The notes under the pieces: model-generated | The model's input: only the letters and a program-made list of their open reading frames with translations | Database searches by the model: none | Told to the model about the DNA's origin: nothing | Origin: Rhodobiaceae bacterium | Lineage (GTDB): Bacteria; Pseudomonadota; Alphaproteobacteria; Parvibaculales; Parvibaculaceae | Length of the DNA: 64,000 nucleotides | Reading direction: 5' to 3' | Assembly: GCA_003330885.1 (NCBI GenBank) | Contig: CP030277.1 | Location: forward strand, 868,001-932,000 | In this document: positions 51,328-60,681 of the stretch, piece after piece | Numbering within the stretch: the first letter of the stretch is position 1 | Layout of the letters: each line of letters starts with the position of its first letter | Program-made: the position numbers and the translations under genes

Positions 51328-52124
51328 GCATCTTCCTTCTGAAGCAGGTCTCGGGTAGCCTGAGTCACATCACTCTGTCGCATTAAGCTTTCGCCAATGA
51401 GGAACGTGTTGACCCCCGCTCCAGACAGCGTCGCGAGATCGGCCGGTGTTGACAGCGCGCTTTCGCCAACAACCATGCGATCCGATGGTACACGCGGGGC
51501 AAGATCTAACGTTGTTTGTAGGCTGGTCTCAAATGTCCGCAGGTTCCTGTTGTTGATGCCGATCAACGGGCTCTTGAGTTTAAGAGCCCGGTCCAGCTCA
51601 TCGCCATCATGAACCTCGATAAGCACATCCATACCCCAATCAAAGGCAGTCTGTTCGAGCTCTGCTGCTTGGGCATTGCTGACACTTGCCATGATGATCA
51701 GGATACAGTCCGCTTCCCAGGCACGTGCCTGCACAACCTGATATGGGTCGTAGAGAAAATCTTTGCGCAGCGCTGGCAGAGAAACAGCGGCTCGCGCTGA
51801 CGTCAGAAATTCTGGCGCGCCCTGAAATGACGGGCCATCTGTCAATACGGAAAGACAGGTTGCGCCACCAGCTTCATAGGCTCTTGCAAGCTCAGGCGGA
51901 TTAAAGTCAGACCGGATCAATCCTTTGGACGGGCTGGCTTTCTTGATCTCTGCAATGAGCGCGTAACGACCGGCATCAACCGAAGCCTGAAGAGACTTGG
52001 CAAAGCCACGCGGTGCAGACACAGCTTTCGCCTGGATTTCCAGCGCGCTCAGGGAGGTCTCCGCCTTTGCAGCAGCAATCTCCTCCAACTTGTAGGCACC
52101 GATCTTTTCTAAGATGTCTGCCAT
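51324..52124 (-). CDS. trpC: Indole-3-glycerol phosphate synthase
   Basis: Closes the indole ring in tryptophan synthesis (266 residues, TIM barrel, monofunctional). The signature [16 protein letters not shown] contains the catalytic lysine; [13 protein letters not shown] and [15 protein letters not shown] follow. It lies three bases after trpD and overlaps the GNAT gene. Confidence 0.96.
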   Translation of the reverse strand: MADILEKIGAYKLEEIAAAKAETSLSALEIQAKAVSAPRGFAKSLQASVDAGRYALIAEIKKASPSKGLIRSDFNPPELARAYEAGGATCLSVLTDGPSFQGAPEFLTSARAAVSLPALRKDFLYDPYQVVQARAWEADCILIIMASVSNAQAAELEQTAFDWGMDVLIEVHDGDELDRALKLKSPLIGINNRNLRTFETSLQTTLDLAPRVPSDRMVVGESALSTPADLATLSGAGVNTFLIGESLMRQSDVTQATRDLLQKEDA

Positions 52125-52127
52125 GGG

Positions 52128-53144
52128 TTAGGCCTCATTTGAAACAGCGACAAGCTTGTCGAGTGCTGTTTTTGCCGCACCGGATGCGATCGCATCGCCA
52201 GCCATCTGTACGCCGTCTTTGAGTGTAGGTGCCTTGCCCGCGACGACCAGAGAGGCCGCCGCATTGAGCGCAACGATATCGCGATAGGAGCCACTCTCTC
52301 CATCAAGGAGCCGCCGAAGGGCGGCTGTATTTTCGTCCGGATCGCCGCCTTTAAGGTCAGCAGCTGCAGCCCGTGGCAATCCAACCTCTTCCGGCGTCAC
52401 TTCAAAGGTGGAAACGTTTCCGTCTTTTAGTTCTGCCACACGGCTTGGTCCGGTGGTGGTGAGCTCGTCCAGCCCATCGCTTCCATGCATGACCCAAACT
52501 CTCGTGGAGCCCAGATTCTTCAAGACATGGGCGAGAGGCTCAACCCATTTGTCGTCAAACACACCAACGACCTGAAATTTAGCGCCCGCTGGATTAGAAA
52601 GAGGCCCAAGAAGATTGAAGATCGTCCGTGTACCAAGTTCAGCCCGTGTTGGGCCCACATGCTTCATCGCCGAATGATGAGCCGGTGCAAACATAAAACC
52701 AATGCCTGCCTCATCAATGCAGCGACGGATCTGATCGGGGCCAATGTCGAGCTTAACGCCGAGTTTCTCCAGGACCTCGGCAGAACCTGACTTGGACGAC
52801 AGTGCCTTATTGCCATGTTTTGCAACAGGAACTCCGCAAGCGGCGACCGCGAAGGATGCCGCGGTAGAGATGTTGTAGGTGCCAGAGGCATCGCCGCCTG
52901 TGCCACATGTATCGATCGCATTTGCCGGGGCAGGGACCTGGACGGCCTTTGATCGCATGATCTTGGCACCTGCCGTGATCTCATCCACGGTTTCCCCGCG
53001 GACACGCAGTGCCATCAGGAAGGCGCCGATCTGCCCCGATGTTGCCTCTCCGGACATCATGGCGTCAAAGGCGGCCTCAGCGTCGCCGCTGGAAAGGGCA
53101 TGCCCATCGGCTACTTTGGCAATCAGGCTTTTAAAGTCGGTCAT
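52128..53144 (-). CDS. trpD: Anthranilate phosphoribosyltransferase
   Basis: Transfers phosphoribose from PRPP to anthranilate (338 residues). The glycine-rich PRPP site [17 protein letters not shown] is the family signature, followed by [18 protein letters not shown]. The ATG at 53144 (MTDFKSLI) is the conserved start; a longer frame to 53417 runs into trpG. Confidence 0.96.
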   Translation of the reverse strand: MTDFKSLIAKVADGHALSSGDAEAAFDAMMSGEATSGQIGAFLMALRVRGETVDEITAGAKIMRSKAVQVPAPANAIDTCGTGGDASGTYNISTAASFAVAACGVPVAKHGNKALSSKSGSAEVLEKLGVKLDIGPDQIRRCIDEAGIGFMFAPAHHSAMKHVGPTRAELGTRTIFNLLGPLSNPAGAKFQVVGVFDDKWVEPLAHVLKNLGSTRVWVMHGSDGLDELTTTGPSRVAELKDGNVSTFEVTPEEVGLPRAAAADLKGGDPDENTAALRRLLDGESGSYRDIVALNAAASLVVAGKAPTLKDGVQMAGDAIASGAAKTALDKLVAVSNEA

Positions 53145-53169
53145 ACTGTTCAATCTATTCGGTGGCAAT

Positions 53170-53763
53170 TCAGGCTGGGACCGTGCGTTTAACGCCCGCA
53201 AGGTCGAGGAAATTGGCAAGAATGTCGCGCCCATGTTCTGACGCAATGCTTTCTGGGTGAAACTGAACCCCATGAATGGGAAGCGACGTGTGTTGCACGC
53301 CCATGATGACGCCATCGTCGCTGCGCGCCGTGACCTCAAGACAGTCGGGAAGGCTCTCCGGGGCAATGGTGAGCGAATGATACCGGGTCGCCTCAAAAGG
53401 GTTTGGCAGTCCGGCAAAGACGCCTATTCCCTCGTGCGAGATCGGGCTCATCTTGCCATGCATCATTTCAGGCGCCCGAACGATGGTGGCACCAAACGCC
53501 TGCCCAATGGATTGATGTCCAAGACACACGCCAAAGAGAGGCAGCTTTGCCTCAGCAACTGCGGAAACCAGATCAAGGCAGATACCGGCACGGTCGGGAT
53601 CGCAGGGACCAGGAGAGATGACGACAGCATCCGGTTTTAAGGCCAGCGCGTCGCTGACGCTGATCTGGTCATTGCGGTGCACCACGCAGTCAGCACCCAC
53701 GTCACCCAAGAAGTGAACCAGGTTGTAGGTGAAGCTGTCATAATTATCGATCAATAGCAGCAT
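53170..53763 (-). CDS. trpG: Anthranilate synthase glutaminase component
   Basis: A class I glutamine amidotransferase feeding ammonia to TrpE (197 residues). The triad is C80 ([11 protein letters not shown]), H169 and E171 (VQFHPES). The ATG at 53763 ([14 protein letters not shown]) has GGAG nine bases upstream and is preferred to the ATG at 53778. This kind of TrpG can also serve PabA function. trpE lies 1.4 kb away, beyond a plus-strand gene. Confidence 0.95.
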   Translation of the reverse strand: MLLLIDNYDSFTYNLVHFLGDVGADCVVHRNDQISVSDALALKPDAVVISPGPCDPDRAGICLDLVSAVAEAKLPLFGVCLGHQSIGQAFGATIVRAPEMMHGKMSPISHEGIGVFAGLPNPFEATRYHSLTIAPESLPDCLEVTARSDDGVIMGVQHTSLPIHGVQFHPESIASEHGRDILANFLDLAGVKRTVPA

Positions 53764-53901
53764 CGCTGCGAACTCCATACCTGTGTGGGATGTCTACGGC
53801 TTGTGCCTTCCACAACATGTTTTAAGTGCCTGCAATATAGGGACTTTCTTATAGGCACGCCCATCTCCGGCAACAAGAGGGTCAAATCTCCGGTTAAAAC
53901 C

Positions 53902-53910
53902 TGTGGATAA
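53902..53910 (-). promoter_or_regulatory. DnaA-box sequence between trpG and the deacetylase gene
   Basis: A perfect TGTGGATAA (reverse complement of TTATCCACA) in the 262-base divergent gap between trpG and the deacetylase gene. No other box was noticed near it, so origin function is unlikely; a regulatory or titration role, or chance, is possible. Confidence 0.35.
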
Positions 53911-54025
53911 GCCTATTCCCTCCATTGCGAACCATGTACTACATATGGTGAAATAGGGGTGAAATTCTACTGCATATTGGGGCCGTCCGCCTTTGTGGAC
54001 AAATATGCGGTGAGGGAAACACAGC

Positions 54026-55189
54026 GTGCAGCAGGACGAGCAAAACGACGGCAAACCGTCTGACCCGGCTGGGTCGGGCGGTTATGCGCTTGCTATTTGC
54101 GCTGCGCTGGCTTTCGGGGCGTTGGTTGGCCTCGCAGCAGGCTATGTGATCCCCGAGAGAGATGCCGATCTGGTTGCCGTTCTAGAGACTGTAGAGACAG
54201 CACCGTCGGCTGGGCTAGAAGTGCCATTGGCGTCCAATAGACCCATGCCCCGGGTTCTGGGCCCGGCAAGCGCTCAAGCAATCACAATACCTGCCAACCC
54301 ATTGGTGGCCGCCGCTGCTGACATTGACGTGTCGCTCCCGGGGGCGAAGGCCGAGCCGGCTTTAGCAAAGCCCGAAACCGACTTCCTCGACCTACCCGCC
54401 GATTTTGATGCAGCGGATATGCAGGTGGTTCTGGAGACCACTCAACCCATCATCGAGCCGGCGAGCTTGCCTTTGGCAGAACCTCTGCGCCCACAGATTG
54501 CCATCGTCATGGATGATCTTGGGCTTGACCCAAAGTCGACCCGAAGAGCCATTGCTCTCCCATCCGAGGTGACCCTTTCTTTCTTGCCATATGGACGTGC
54601 GTCTCAAGGCCTTGCTGAAGAAGCCTTGGCGCGGGGCCATGAGGTGATGGTGCATATTCCCATGGAGCCGGAGGGTGACGCTGATCCCGGGCCCAACGCA
54701 CTTCTCATTGATCAATCAAGCGACCAGATCGCATCTCTTTTGGCTCGCCAGCTGGATCAGTTTCCCGGCGCCATCGGCTTCAACAATCATATGGGAAGCC
54801 GGTTTACTGCAGACGTCCGTGCATTGCTGCCGGTTATGCGTGAGGCGCGTGCTCGAGGATTGCTTTTTCTCGATAGTCGAACAACAGCGAACACCCTTGC
54901 GGCGAAGATCGGTGAAGCAGCGGGAGCGTCTACCGTAAGTCGGGATGTCTTTCTGGATCATGCAGCGGGCGCTGACGGTTTGCTTGCGCAACTGGATGAG
55001 CTTGAAAACACCGCACGTGCGGCGGGTAGGGCGATAGCGATTGCCCACCCCCATGAGCTGACGCTGGATGTGCTTGAAGTTTGGACCAGAGGTCTTGCGA
55101 GCAAAGGCCTGGAGCTTGCGCCCATCAGCAAAATGGCGGACCCGGACACACCAAGCGATGCTGGGTTACTGGCCGCGTCCAGCCTCTGA
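54026..55189 (+). CDS. Divergent polysaccharide deacetylase family protein
   Basis: 387 residues. A single N-terminal membrane helix (about 16-40) is followed by an Ala/Pro-rich periplasmic linker (about 45-150) and then a YibQ-type divergent deacetylase domain beginning RPQIAIVMDDLGLDPKSTRR. Further conserved blocks are HIPMEP, GFNNHMGSRFT, GLLFLDSRTTA and AIAHPHELTLDVL; the Asp/His residues fit a metal-dependent deacetylase fold. The start is GTG with GAGGG nine bases upstream. The gene lies on the strand opposite to trpE and trpG, and its last 24 bases overlap the trpE end. Confidence 0.88.
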   Translation: MQQDEQNDGKPSDPAGSGGYALAICAALAFGALVGLAAGYVIPERDADLVAVLETVETAPSAGLEVPLASNRPMPRVLGPASAQAITIPANPLVAAAADIDVSLPGAKAEPALAKPETDFLDLPADFDAADMQVVLETTQPIIEPASLPLAEPLRPQIAIVMDDLGLDPKSTRRAIALPSEVTLSFLPYGRASQGLAEEALARGHEVMVHIPMEPEGDADPGPNALLIDQSSDQIASLLARQLDQFPGAIGFNNHMGSRFTADVRALLPVMREARARGLLFLDSRTTANTLAAKIGEAAGASTVSRDVFLDHAAGADGLLAQLDELENTARAAGRAIAIAHPHELTLDVLEVWTRGLASKGLELAPISKMADPDTPSDAGLLAASSL

Positions 55190-56677
55190 CGCGTACCGGA
55201 CAGCTTCTTCAGCAGCCCGGAAGAGGGCTTTCGCCTTGTTCACCGACTCCGCATATTCATTTTCAGGCGTAGAGTCAGCGACAACACCACCGCCCGCCTG
55301 CACATACATCTTACCGTCCTTGACGACTGCTGTTCGCAGAACAATGCAGGTGTCCATGTCACCAGCAGCTGAGAAGTAACCAACGAGGCCCGCATAGGCG
55401 CCGCGTTTTTCCAGCTCCAACTCATCAATGATCTCCATCGCGCGCACCTTGGGCGCGCCAGAGACAGTCCCTGCTGGGTGCCCGGCAATCAGTGCTGTGA
55501 TGGCATCAAAACGTGGGTCAAGATCGCCTTCCACATTCGACACGATATGAATGAGATGAGATGTGTATTGGAGCGCGAATTGGTCAGTCACCTCAACAGA
55601 ACCGAGTTTGGAAACGCGCCCGACATCGTTTCGACCCAGATCCAGAAGCATCAGATGTTCAGCGCGTTCCTTCGGGTCGCTGAGCAGATCTTCTGCAATG
55701 GCTAAGTCGTCTGCGCGGTTCACTCCCCTGTGACGAGTGCCCGCTATCGGGCGAATGGTGACCTTGCCGTCCCGCACACGCACGAGAATCTCAGGACTGG
55801 AGCCGACAAGGGAAAAGCCTTCGAAGTTCAAAAAGAAGAGATAGGGCGACGGATTGATACGGCGCAGGGCCCGATAGAGAGAGAAGGGTGGAAGTTCGAA
55901 ATCCGTCTCAAACCGTTGGCTGAGGACTGCCTGAAAAATGTCACCGGCGGCGATGTATTCCTTCGCACGGGCGACCATGTCGAAATAGGTCTCTTTCGGC
56001 GTGTTGGAGGTCGGTGCAGGCAAAGCTGCTACATCGACTTCTGGCTCAGCATGGGGGAGCGCCTGATCAAAACGCGTGATCGTACGCTCAAGCCGGTCGA
56101 GCGCTTTCTCATATGCCATTTTGGCCGTGGTGCCGTCATTGGGGCGCACGGGTGTGACGAGAATGACCTCATCTTTAACTGAGTCAAAAACGGCGATCAT
56201 TGTAGGGCGCAGAAAAAGTCCGTCAGGTAGGCCCAGCACATCCGGGTTCTCGTTCGGCAGATGCTCCATCAGACGCACAGCGTCATAGCCCATATACCCA
56301 AAAACGCCTGCCGACATAGGCGGCAGGTCCTCAGGCAGCTCAATGTGAGCGCTTTCTATGAAATCTCGAAGAGCGTCCAGCGTCCCTTTGCCACAAGCCT
56401 CAAACGCAGAAGGGTCATGTTCAGCATTCAGGTTAAGCGAAGGTTTGTCGCCTTGAGCTTTCCAGATTGCGTCTGGGCTCAAGCCAATGATGGAATAGCG
56501 CCCACGTGTATCGCCACCCTCGACGGATTCCAGAAGGAAACTGTTTGGTTGTTCCGCCGCAATCTTAAGATAGACAGAGACCGGCGTTTCAAGATCTGCG
56601 ACCAGGCGTGTCCAGACGACCTGAGCAACTCCATTGGAGTAGACAGACCCAAATTCGTCAAACGCTGGATGAAACAT
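55166..56677 (-). CDS. trpE: Anthranilate synthase component I
   Basis: Converts chorismate to anthranilate with TrpG (503 residues). The tryptophan feedback site FLLESVEGGDTRGRYS is intact near residue 50, and the chorismate-binding core shows RDGKVTIRPIAGTRHRG and LDLGRNDVGRVSK. The ATG at 56677 (MFHPAFDEFGSVY) matches the usual alphaproteobacterial start; a TTG four codons earlier is possible. Not fused to TrpG. A strong AGGAGA at 56717-56712 is oddly far (34 bases) from this ATG. Confidence 0.95.
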   Translation of the reverse strand: MFHPAFDEFGSVYSNGVAQVVWTRLVADLETPVSVYLKIAAEQPNSFLLESVEGGDTRGRYSIIGLSPDAIWKAQGDKPSLNLNAEHDPSAFEACGKGTLDALRDFIESAHIELPEDLPPMSAGVFGYMGYDAVRLMEHLPNENPDVLGLPDGLFLRPTMIAVFDSVKDEVILVTPVRPNDGTTAKMAYEKALDRLERTITRFDQALPHAEPEVDVAALPAPTSNTPKETYFDMVARAKEYIAAGDIFQAVLSQRFETDFELPPFSLYRALRRINPSPYLFFLNFEGFSLVGSSPEILVRVRDGKVTIRPIAGTRHRGVNRADDLAIAEDLLSDPKERAEHLMLLDLGRNDVGRVSKLGSVEVTDQFALQYTSHLIHIVSNVEGDLDPRFDAITALIAGHPAGTVSGAPKVRAMEIIDELELEKRGAYAGLVGYFSAAGDMDTCIVLRTAVVKDGKMYVQAGGGVVADSTPENEYAESVNKAKALFRAAEEAVRYASEAGRGQ

Positions 56678-56721
56678 GAAACATTCCAACCCGGGCCACA
56701 GCCAGGGTCAGTCTCCTTTAA

Positions 56722-56822
56722 GAGCGTTTTCAAAAAAAAGGTGCAGGCCCTTAATGTTCGAAAACGCGACAAATACATAAATGCGAGCGTCTCTCGAAAT
56801 TCCGTTCAAATGGAAAACGCTC
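56722..56822 (-). promoter_or_regulatory. trpE leader with mutually exclusive stems
   Basis: In the 176-base gap before trpE, the minus strand holds GAGCGTTTTC (56822-56813), GCGTTTTC (56767-56760) and then GAAAACGCTC (56731-56722). The last can pair with either of the first two, giving alternative hairpins. Eight T residues (56739-56732, minus strand) precede the last arm. This resembles an attenuator or a terminator for the upstream foldase gene; no leader peptide with Trp codons was found. Confidence 0.4.
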
Positions 56823-56853
56823 TGGTCAAAATAGTCTGTTTGGAGCGACTAGA

Positions 56854-58752
56854 TCAGCCGCCCGTGCCCGGTGACAGCATCTGATCGAGAAGCCCGTAAT
56901 TTACCTCAACCTCATACTTCTCTTGCAAGGCAACGACAAGTGACGCGATGAGATCATCTGAGGCGGTTGTTTTTAATCCGTCTTCGATCTCTGATAGCTC
57001 AGCCGTTCCATCACCTGGCTCAGGTGTCTCTATTGACGTGACCTGCATCAACACAATGCTGTCCCCAAAACCGGCAAGAGCATGCGTGAACTTATCGATA
57101 GGCGTTGCAAATATGTTTGTGACGCCTATCCGAGAGAAGGTTTCATTGTTGAACCGACGAACCATGAGCTGAGAGGTAAGCGCCGCACGGTCAAACTCTT
57201 CGGCAATTTTATCCATGCTCTCGCCGAGATTTCCACGTTTTACAAGTGATTGCGCTAACTCTTCGAGGAGCACTTTGCGCTGCTCGCGTTTCCAAAGCGC
57301 AACGACTTCGTCGCGAACTTCATCAAGCGGATTTAACTCTGCAGGTGTACCGTCTGTCACCTCAACCCAGAAATAGCCGTCGTCGTCCAGATCTCCAGCA
57401 GGGATCTCAATCCCAATGTCGTTTGCGAAAACAAGCGGCATCAAGCCCTGAATATTTGGCATGTTCGCAGGAGGTGGACCAGCAACGGTTAAACCCTGTT
57501 CTGTAACGTCTTCGACCGTGACAATGTCCAATGACTGGCCACGGGCAATTTCAGTGAGCAGGGCACCGCCAGCTCGCTCGTCTTCGATTTCGTTGTAAAT
57601 GTCGAACACAGCGTCGGAGGCCTGTTGAGCCACTAATTCTTGCTGCAGCTCCTCTCGCACATCTTCAAACACTGCGGGTACGGCGGGTTTGACCCCCGTG
57701 ACAATCAAGACGACATGCCCAAGTGGTCCATCGATTGGGTCGCTGACTTTTCCCTCTTCAAGGGAAAACGCGGTATTGCCGATGTCGGGGCTAAGAAACC
57801 CCGTGATTGTTGCGTCGCTGATGGTGACATCATCGATGTTGAGGTTGATTTCTGCGAGCACTTCTTCGATCGCGGCGCCAGCGCGTAGCTTCTCACTTAC
57901 CTCTAGTGCCTTGGTTGCGTCGGGTGTAGGAATTTGTACAACCGATCTGGTTTCCTGTTGGTCATAGGAGCCACGACGGTCTTCGAATTCCGAACGCAAC
58001 ACTTCCTCATCGACGGCTAGCGTTGGGGCGATATCGCTTGGCCGGATTGTTACAACACTGAAGGAGCGGGTTTCAGGACGTGTGAACCTGATGGCAGCTT
58101 GGCTGTGATAAGCTTCAAGCACGTCTTCTGCAGGATCCTCGATGGTGTCAACAAGGTCCGGTGGCAGGGTGACGTAACGAACACTGCGGCGCTCATAACG
58201 ATACTCATAGAGTGCTTCAGCGAGGCCTGCCGCAGGAGTAGCACCTGCAGTGACTGTTGAGAGCAGCTGGTCCCGGGTCAGAAATTCGCGACGGTCGGCA
58301 ATGAAGACCTGCTCTGACAGCTGGTTTTGACGTAGAGCTAGTTCAAATGTCTGACGGTCAAACTGCCCGAAGGCACCAAAAAAAGTCTCGTCTGTTCGGA
58401 TGTCCGTTGCGACCATCTCGTCTGAGGCCGCAAGACCAAGAGACCGAGCTTCTTCTGAGAGAACCACAGAGCCAGCCAACTGAGAGAGGACGCGTCGATC
58501 AATGCCATAGCGTCGGCCATCCTGAGGCGACACATATTGCCCTATCTGCTCACTGAAATCGTCAAGGCGCTGCGCATATTCTGCGTTGAAGCGTTGCGCG
58601 CTGATTTCGGTGTCGCCGGCGGAAAGGACTGTGTCGCTCCCAAACCCCGTCAGAATGTCACCAATGCCCCAAACTGCGAAGGCAGCCACCAGTGGAATGA
58701 TAATGAGGTAAGCGACCCAGCCGCTTGCTGTTTTTCTCAGTTGGTGGAGCAT
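56854..58752 (-). CDS. PpiD-like periplasmic peptidyl-prolyl isomerase/foldase
   Basis: 632 residues with one N-terminal membrane anchor (about 12-36, including IIIPLVAAFAVWGIG), a SurA N-terminal-like chaperone region (about 40-190), a parvulin-like domain (about 240-365, with GFLSPDIGNTAFSLEEGKVSDPI) and a C-terminal chaperone-like part. The layout is that of PpiD, which helps proteins leaving the Sec translocon. The parvulin catalytic residues are not well conserved by eye, so isomerase activity is uncertain. It is divergent from tpiA. Confidence 0.88.
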   Translation of the reverse strand: MLHQLRKTASGWVAYLIIIPLVAAFAVWGIGDILTGFGSDTVLSAGDTEISAQRFNAEYAQRLDDFSEQIGQYVSPQDGRRYGIDRRVLSQLAGSVVLSEEARSLGLAASDEMVATDIRTDETFFGAFGQFDRQTFELALRQNQLSEQVFIADRREFLTRDQLLSTVTAGATPAAGLAEALYEYRYERRSVRYVTLPPDLVDTIEDPAEDVLEAYHSQAAIRFTRPETRSFSVVTIRPSDIAPTLAVDEEVLRSEFEDRRGSYDQQETRSVVQIPTPDATKALEVSEKLRAGAAIEEVLAEINLNIDDVTISDATITGFLSPDIGNTAFSLEEGKVSDPIDGPLGHVVLIVTGVKPAVPAVFEDVREELQQELVAQQASDAVFDIYNEIEDERAGGALLTEIARGQSLDIVTVEDVTEQGLTVAGPPPANMPNIQGLMPLVFANDIGIEIPAGDLDDDGYFWVEVTDGTPAELNPLDEVRDEVVALWKREQRKVLLEELAQSLVKRGNLGESMDKIAEEFDRAALTSQLMVRRFNNETFSRIGVTNIFATPIDKFTHALAGFGDSIVLMQVTSIETPEPGDGTAELSEIEDGLKTTASDDLIASLVVALQEKYEVEVNYGLLDQMLSPGTGG

Positions 58753-58825
58753 GTGCGTATTGTCTTTCGCCGCCTGGCAGTAAGTGTAAAAAGAGACGCC
58801 AAATCAGTGCCTCCAGACGGGGCGC

Positions 58826-58855
58826 ATGATACGGGCGCGGTCCAGTTAAGGGCAA
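58826..58855 (-). promoter_or_regulatory. Putative promoter of the PpiD-like gene
   Basis: On the minus strand TTGCCC (58855-58850), an 18-base spacer and TATCAT (58831-58826). It lies about 75 bases before the ATG at 58752, in the divergent gap with tpiA. Confidence 0.35.
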
Positions 58856-58965
58856 GTGGCATAAAAGAAAATTGGCATGGGCAACGGCTCTTTCTTGGCG
58901 CATGCTGACAGTTCTGGTAAACGCAGACGCAAAGTGCGCATGAGAGCTTTCAGGGAGACGAGAGA

Positions 58966-59727
58966 ATGGCTGTTAGAAAACCAAAACCGTTGGTCGCCGG
59001 CAATTGGAAGATGAATGGCCTGAAAGCCTCTGTGAAAGAGGTAAATGCCCTCAACACAAAGCTTAAGAAAGCTGGGCGTGTGCCATGTGAGGTGCTGATT
59101 TGCCCGCCCATGCCATCTCTTCAGTCTTTCGCCGCTAAGGCCAAGGGCAGCAAAGTGGCCATTGGGGCCCAAGACTGTCATGCCAATCAGAGCGGCGCTC
59201 ACACCGGGGACGTCAGCGCTGAGATGCTCAAAGATGTCGGTGCCAAGTTCGTTATCGTCGGCCATTCAGAGCGCCGGGCCGATCATGGAGAAACCAGCGC
59301 TGAGGTGAAAGCGAAAGCGTTGGCAGCTCACAGGGCAGGCATAACGGCCATTGTCTGCGTTGGCGAGACAGAAAAAGAGCGGGATGTAGGTGACACCCTT
59401 AAAGTCATCACAAGCCAGCTAAAGGGCTCTCTGGACGATGGCTTTACCGCCAAAAACACAGTCATTGCCTATGAACCTGTTTGGGCGATCGGCACCGGCC
59501 GGACGCCAACGCCTGAGGATGTGGCCAAGGTGCACGCGCATATCCGCAAGCGTTTAGCGGCGCGATTTGGAAGCGATGGCGACGCATTCCGTATCCTTTA
59601 TGGCGGGTCGGTTAAACCTTCAAACGCTGAAGAGCTTATGGGCGTACCCAATGTGAACGGTGCCCTGGTCGGCGGCGCCAGCCTGAAGGCCACAGATTTC
59701 TTCGGGATCATCTCAGCCTATCTCTGA
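58966..59727 (+). CDS. tpiA: Triosephosphate isomerase
   Basis: Interconverts DHAP and glyceraldehyde 3-phosphate (253 residues). The catalytic residues are K15 (AGNWKMNG), H100 (IVGHSERR) and E170 ([11 protein letters not shown]). In many alphaproteobacteria tpiA is followed directly by secG and pyrG; here two extra genes lie between them. AGGGAGACGAGAG precedes the ATG. Confidence 0.97.
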   Translation: MAVRKPKPLVAGNWKMNGLKASVKEVNALNTKLKKAGRVPCEVLICPPMPSLQSFAAKAKGSKVAIGAQDCHANQSGAHTGDVSAEMLKDVGAKFVIVGHSERRADHGETSAEVKAKALAAHRAGITAIVCVGETEKERDVGDTLKVITSQLKGSLDDGFTAKNTVIAYEPVWAIGTGRTPTPEDVAKVHAHIRKRLAARFGSDGDAFRILYGGSVKPSNAEELMGVPNVNGALVGGASLKATDFFGIISAYL

Positions 59728-59777
59728 TCGATTTAAGAGTTTGAATCCAAAAAGGACTGTAAGTGCCTGAAATCAGG

Positions 59778-60584
59778 TCAACTTAGCAGCGTTGGCGTGA
59801 CCATTGCGCCGTACAGAACGAGGGCGGCCATACCAAACCCCATGCCAAGATTTGGCGCTGCGTCGAGGTTTTTGCGCCGGATCAGCTGCCACGCGAGCCC
59901 AAAATGCAGGATTGCGAGCAGCGGCAGACCGAAATTGGTGATCAAGGCGAGTGCGCTTTCAGCATAGCCCATTTGCTCTGCAGCCAGAATGAACATGATC
60001 GGGCTTAAGGCGACGGACATGGTGCCAAGGCGCCGGTCGAGAACGCCGGATTTGCGGATGCCTAGACCTGTAAAAAACAACCAGAACCCCATGGCAATGT
60101 TGGATAAATGCTCGCCGACGAGCATGCCAGCGTACCGATTGAAACTCCCTTCGATCAGCCCAATCATCTCTTTGGCCGAGGTACTGATCGTTGGATCAGC
60201 CATCTGTTCTGCGAGATAGGGCATTAAAATAGCCCACCGGCCGAACCCCATCGCCTGCCCGAGACCCGTAATGGTGCCGAAGATGAGGGCGAGGGTGATA
60301 AGGCCACCTCTATAAGGCCTTAACGCCAAGCCCAAGAAAACGGCCGCAAAGATCTGGGTAAATCCAGACATTGTGAGCGCCCAATAGGTTGCCACGATGA
60401 TGGGCTGGTTCTCCCGAAACAGTGCCAGACGCTCCTGTGTTGGGAGGCGAAGCACGTCTGGAAACTGAAACTCCACAGCCAGGGCGGTAAACCCACCGAA
60501 CAAAATGATGATATGCAGAACAAGAAATCCAGCGGCGGCGGCGTAAATCGAACGTGTTGCCGGGTGAGGCTGTGAATCGGACAT
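59778..60584 (-). CDS. Multi-pass membrane protein, possibly DUF4386-like
   Basis: 268 residues with about seven hydrophobic helices; I place it only tentatively near the DUF4386 group. The ATG at 60584 (MSDSQPHPATRS) has AGGAGA eight bases upstream; an extended frame to 60638 is less likely. It is divergent from an AraC-type regulator 97 bases away, which suggests regulation by that protein. The function is unknown. Confidence 0.65.
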   Translation of the reverse strand: MSDSQPHPATRSIYAAAAGFLVLHIIILFGGFTALAVEFQFPDVLRLPTQERLALFRENQPIIVATYWALTMSGFTQIFAAVFLGLALRPYRGGLITLALIFGTITGLGQAMGFGRWAILMPYLAEQMADPTISTSAKEMIGLIEGSFNRYAGMLVGEHLSNIAMGFWLFFTGLGIRKSGVLDRRLGTMSVALSPIMFILAAEQMGYAESALALITNFGLPLLAILHFGLAWQLIRRKNLDAAPNLGMGFGMAALVLYGAMVTPTLLS

Positions 60585-60681
60585 GAACTCGGTCTCCTGG
60601 GAAGGTCTATCCTGACTTCGAGTTAGCTCTTCTGGCAATTAAAGACTTGAACATATCCGCCACAGACCAAAGATTTCATGC

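Noticed and set aside
56690-56853. Classical Trp leader peptide before trpE
   Set aside because: No TGG codons occur in the minus-strand leader upstream of the pairing arms, so ribosome-stalling attenuation of the usual kind is not supported.
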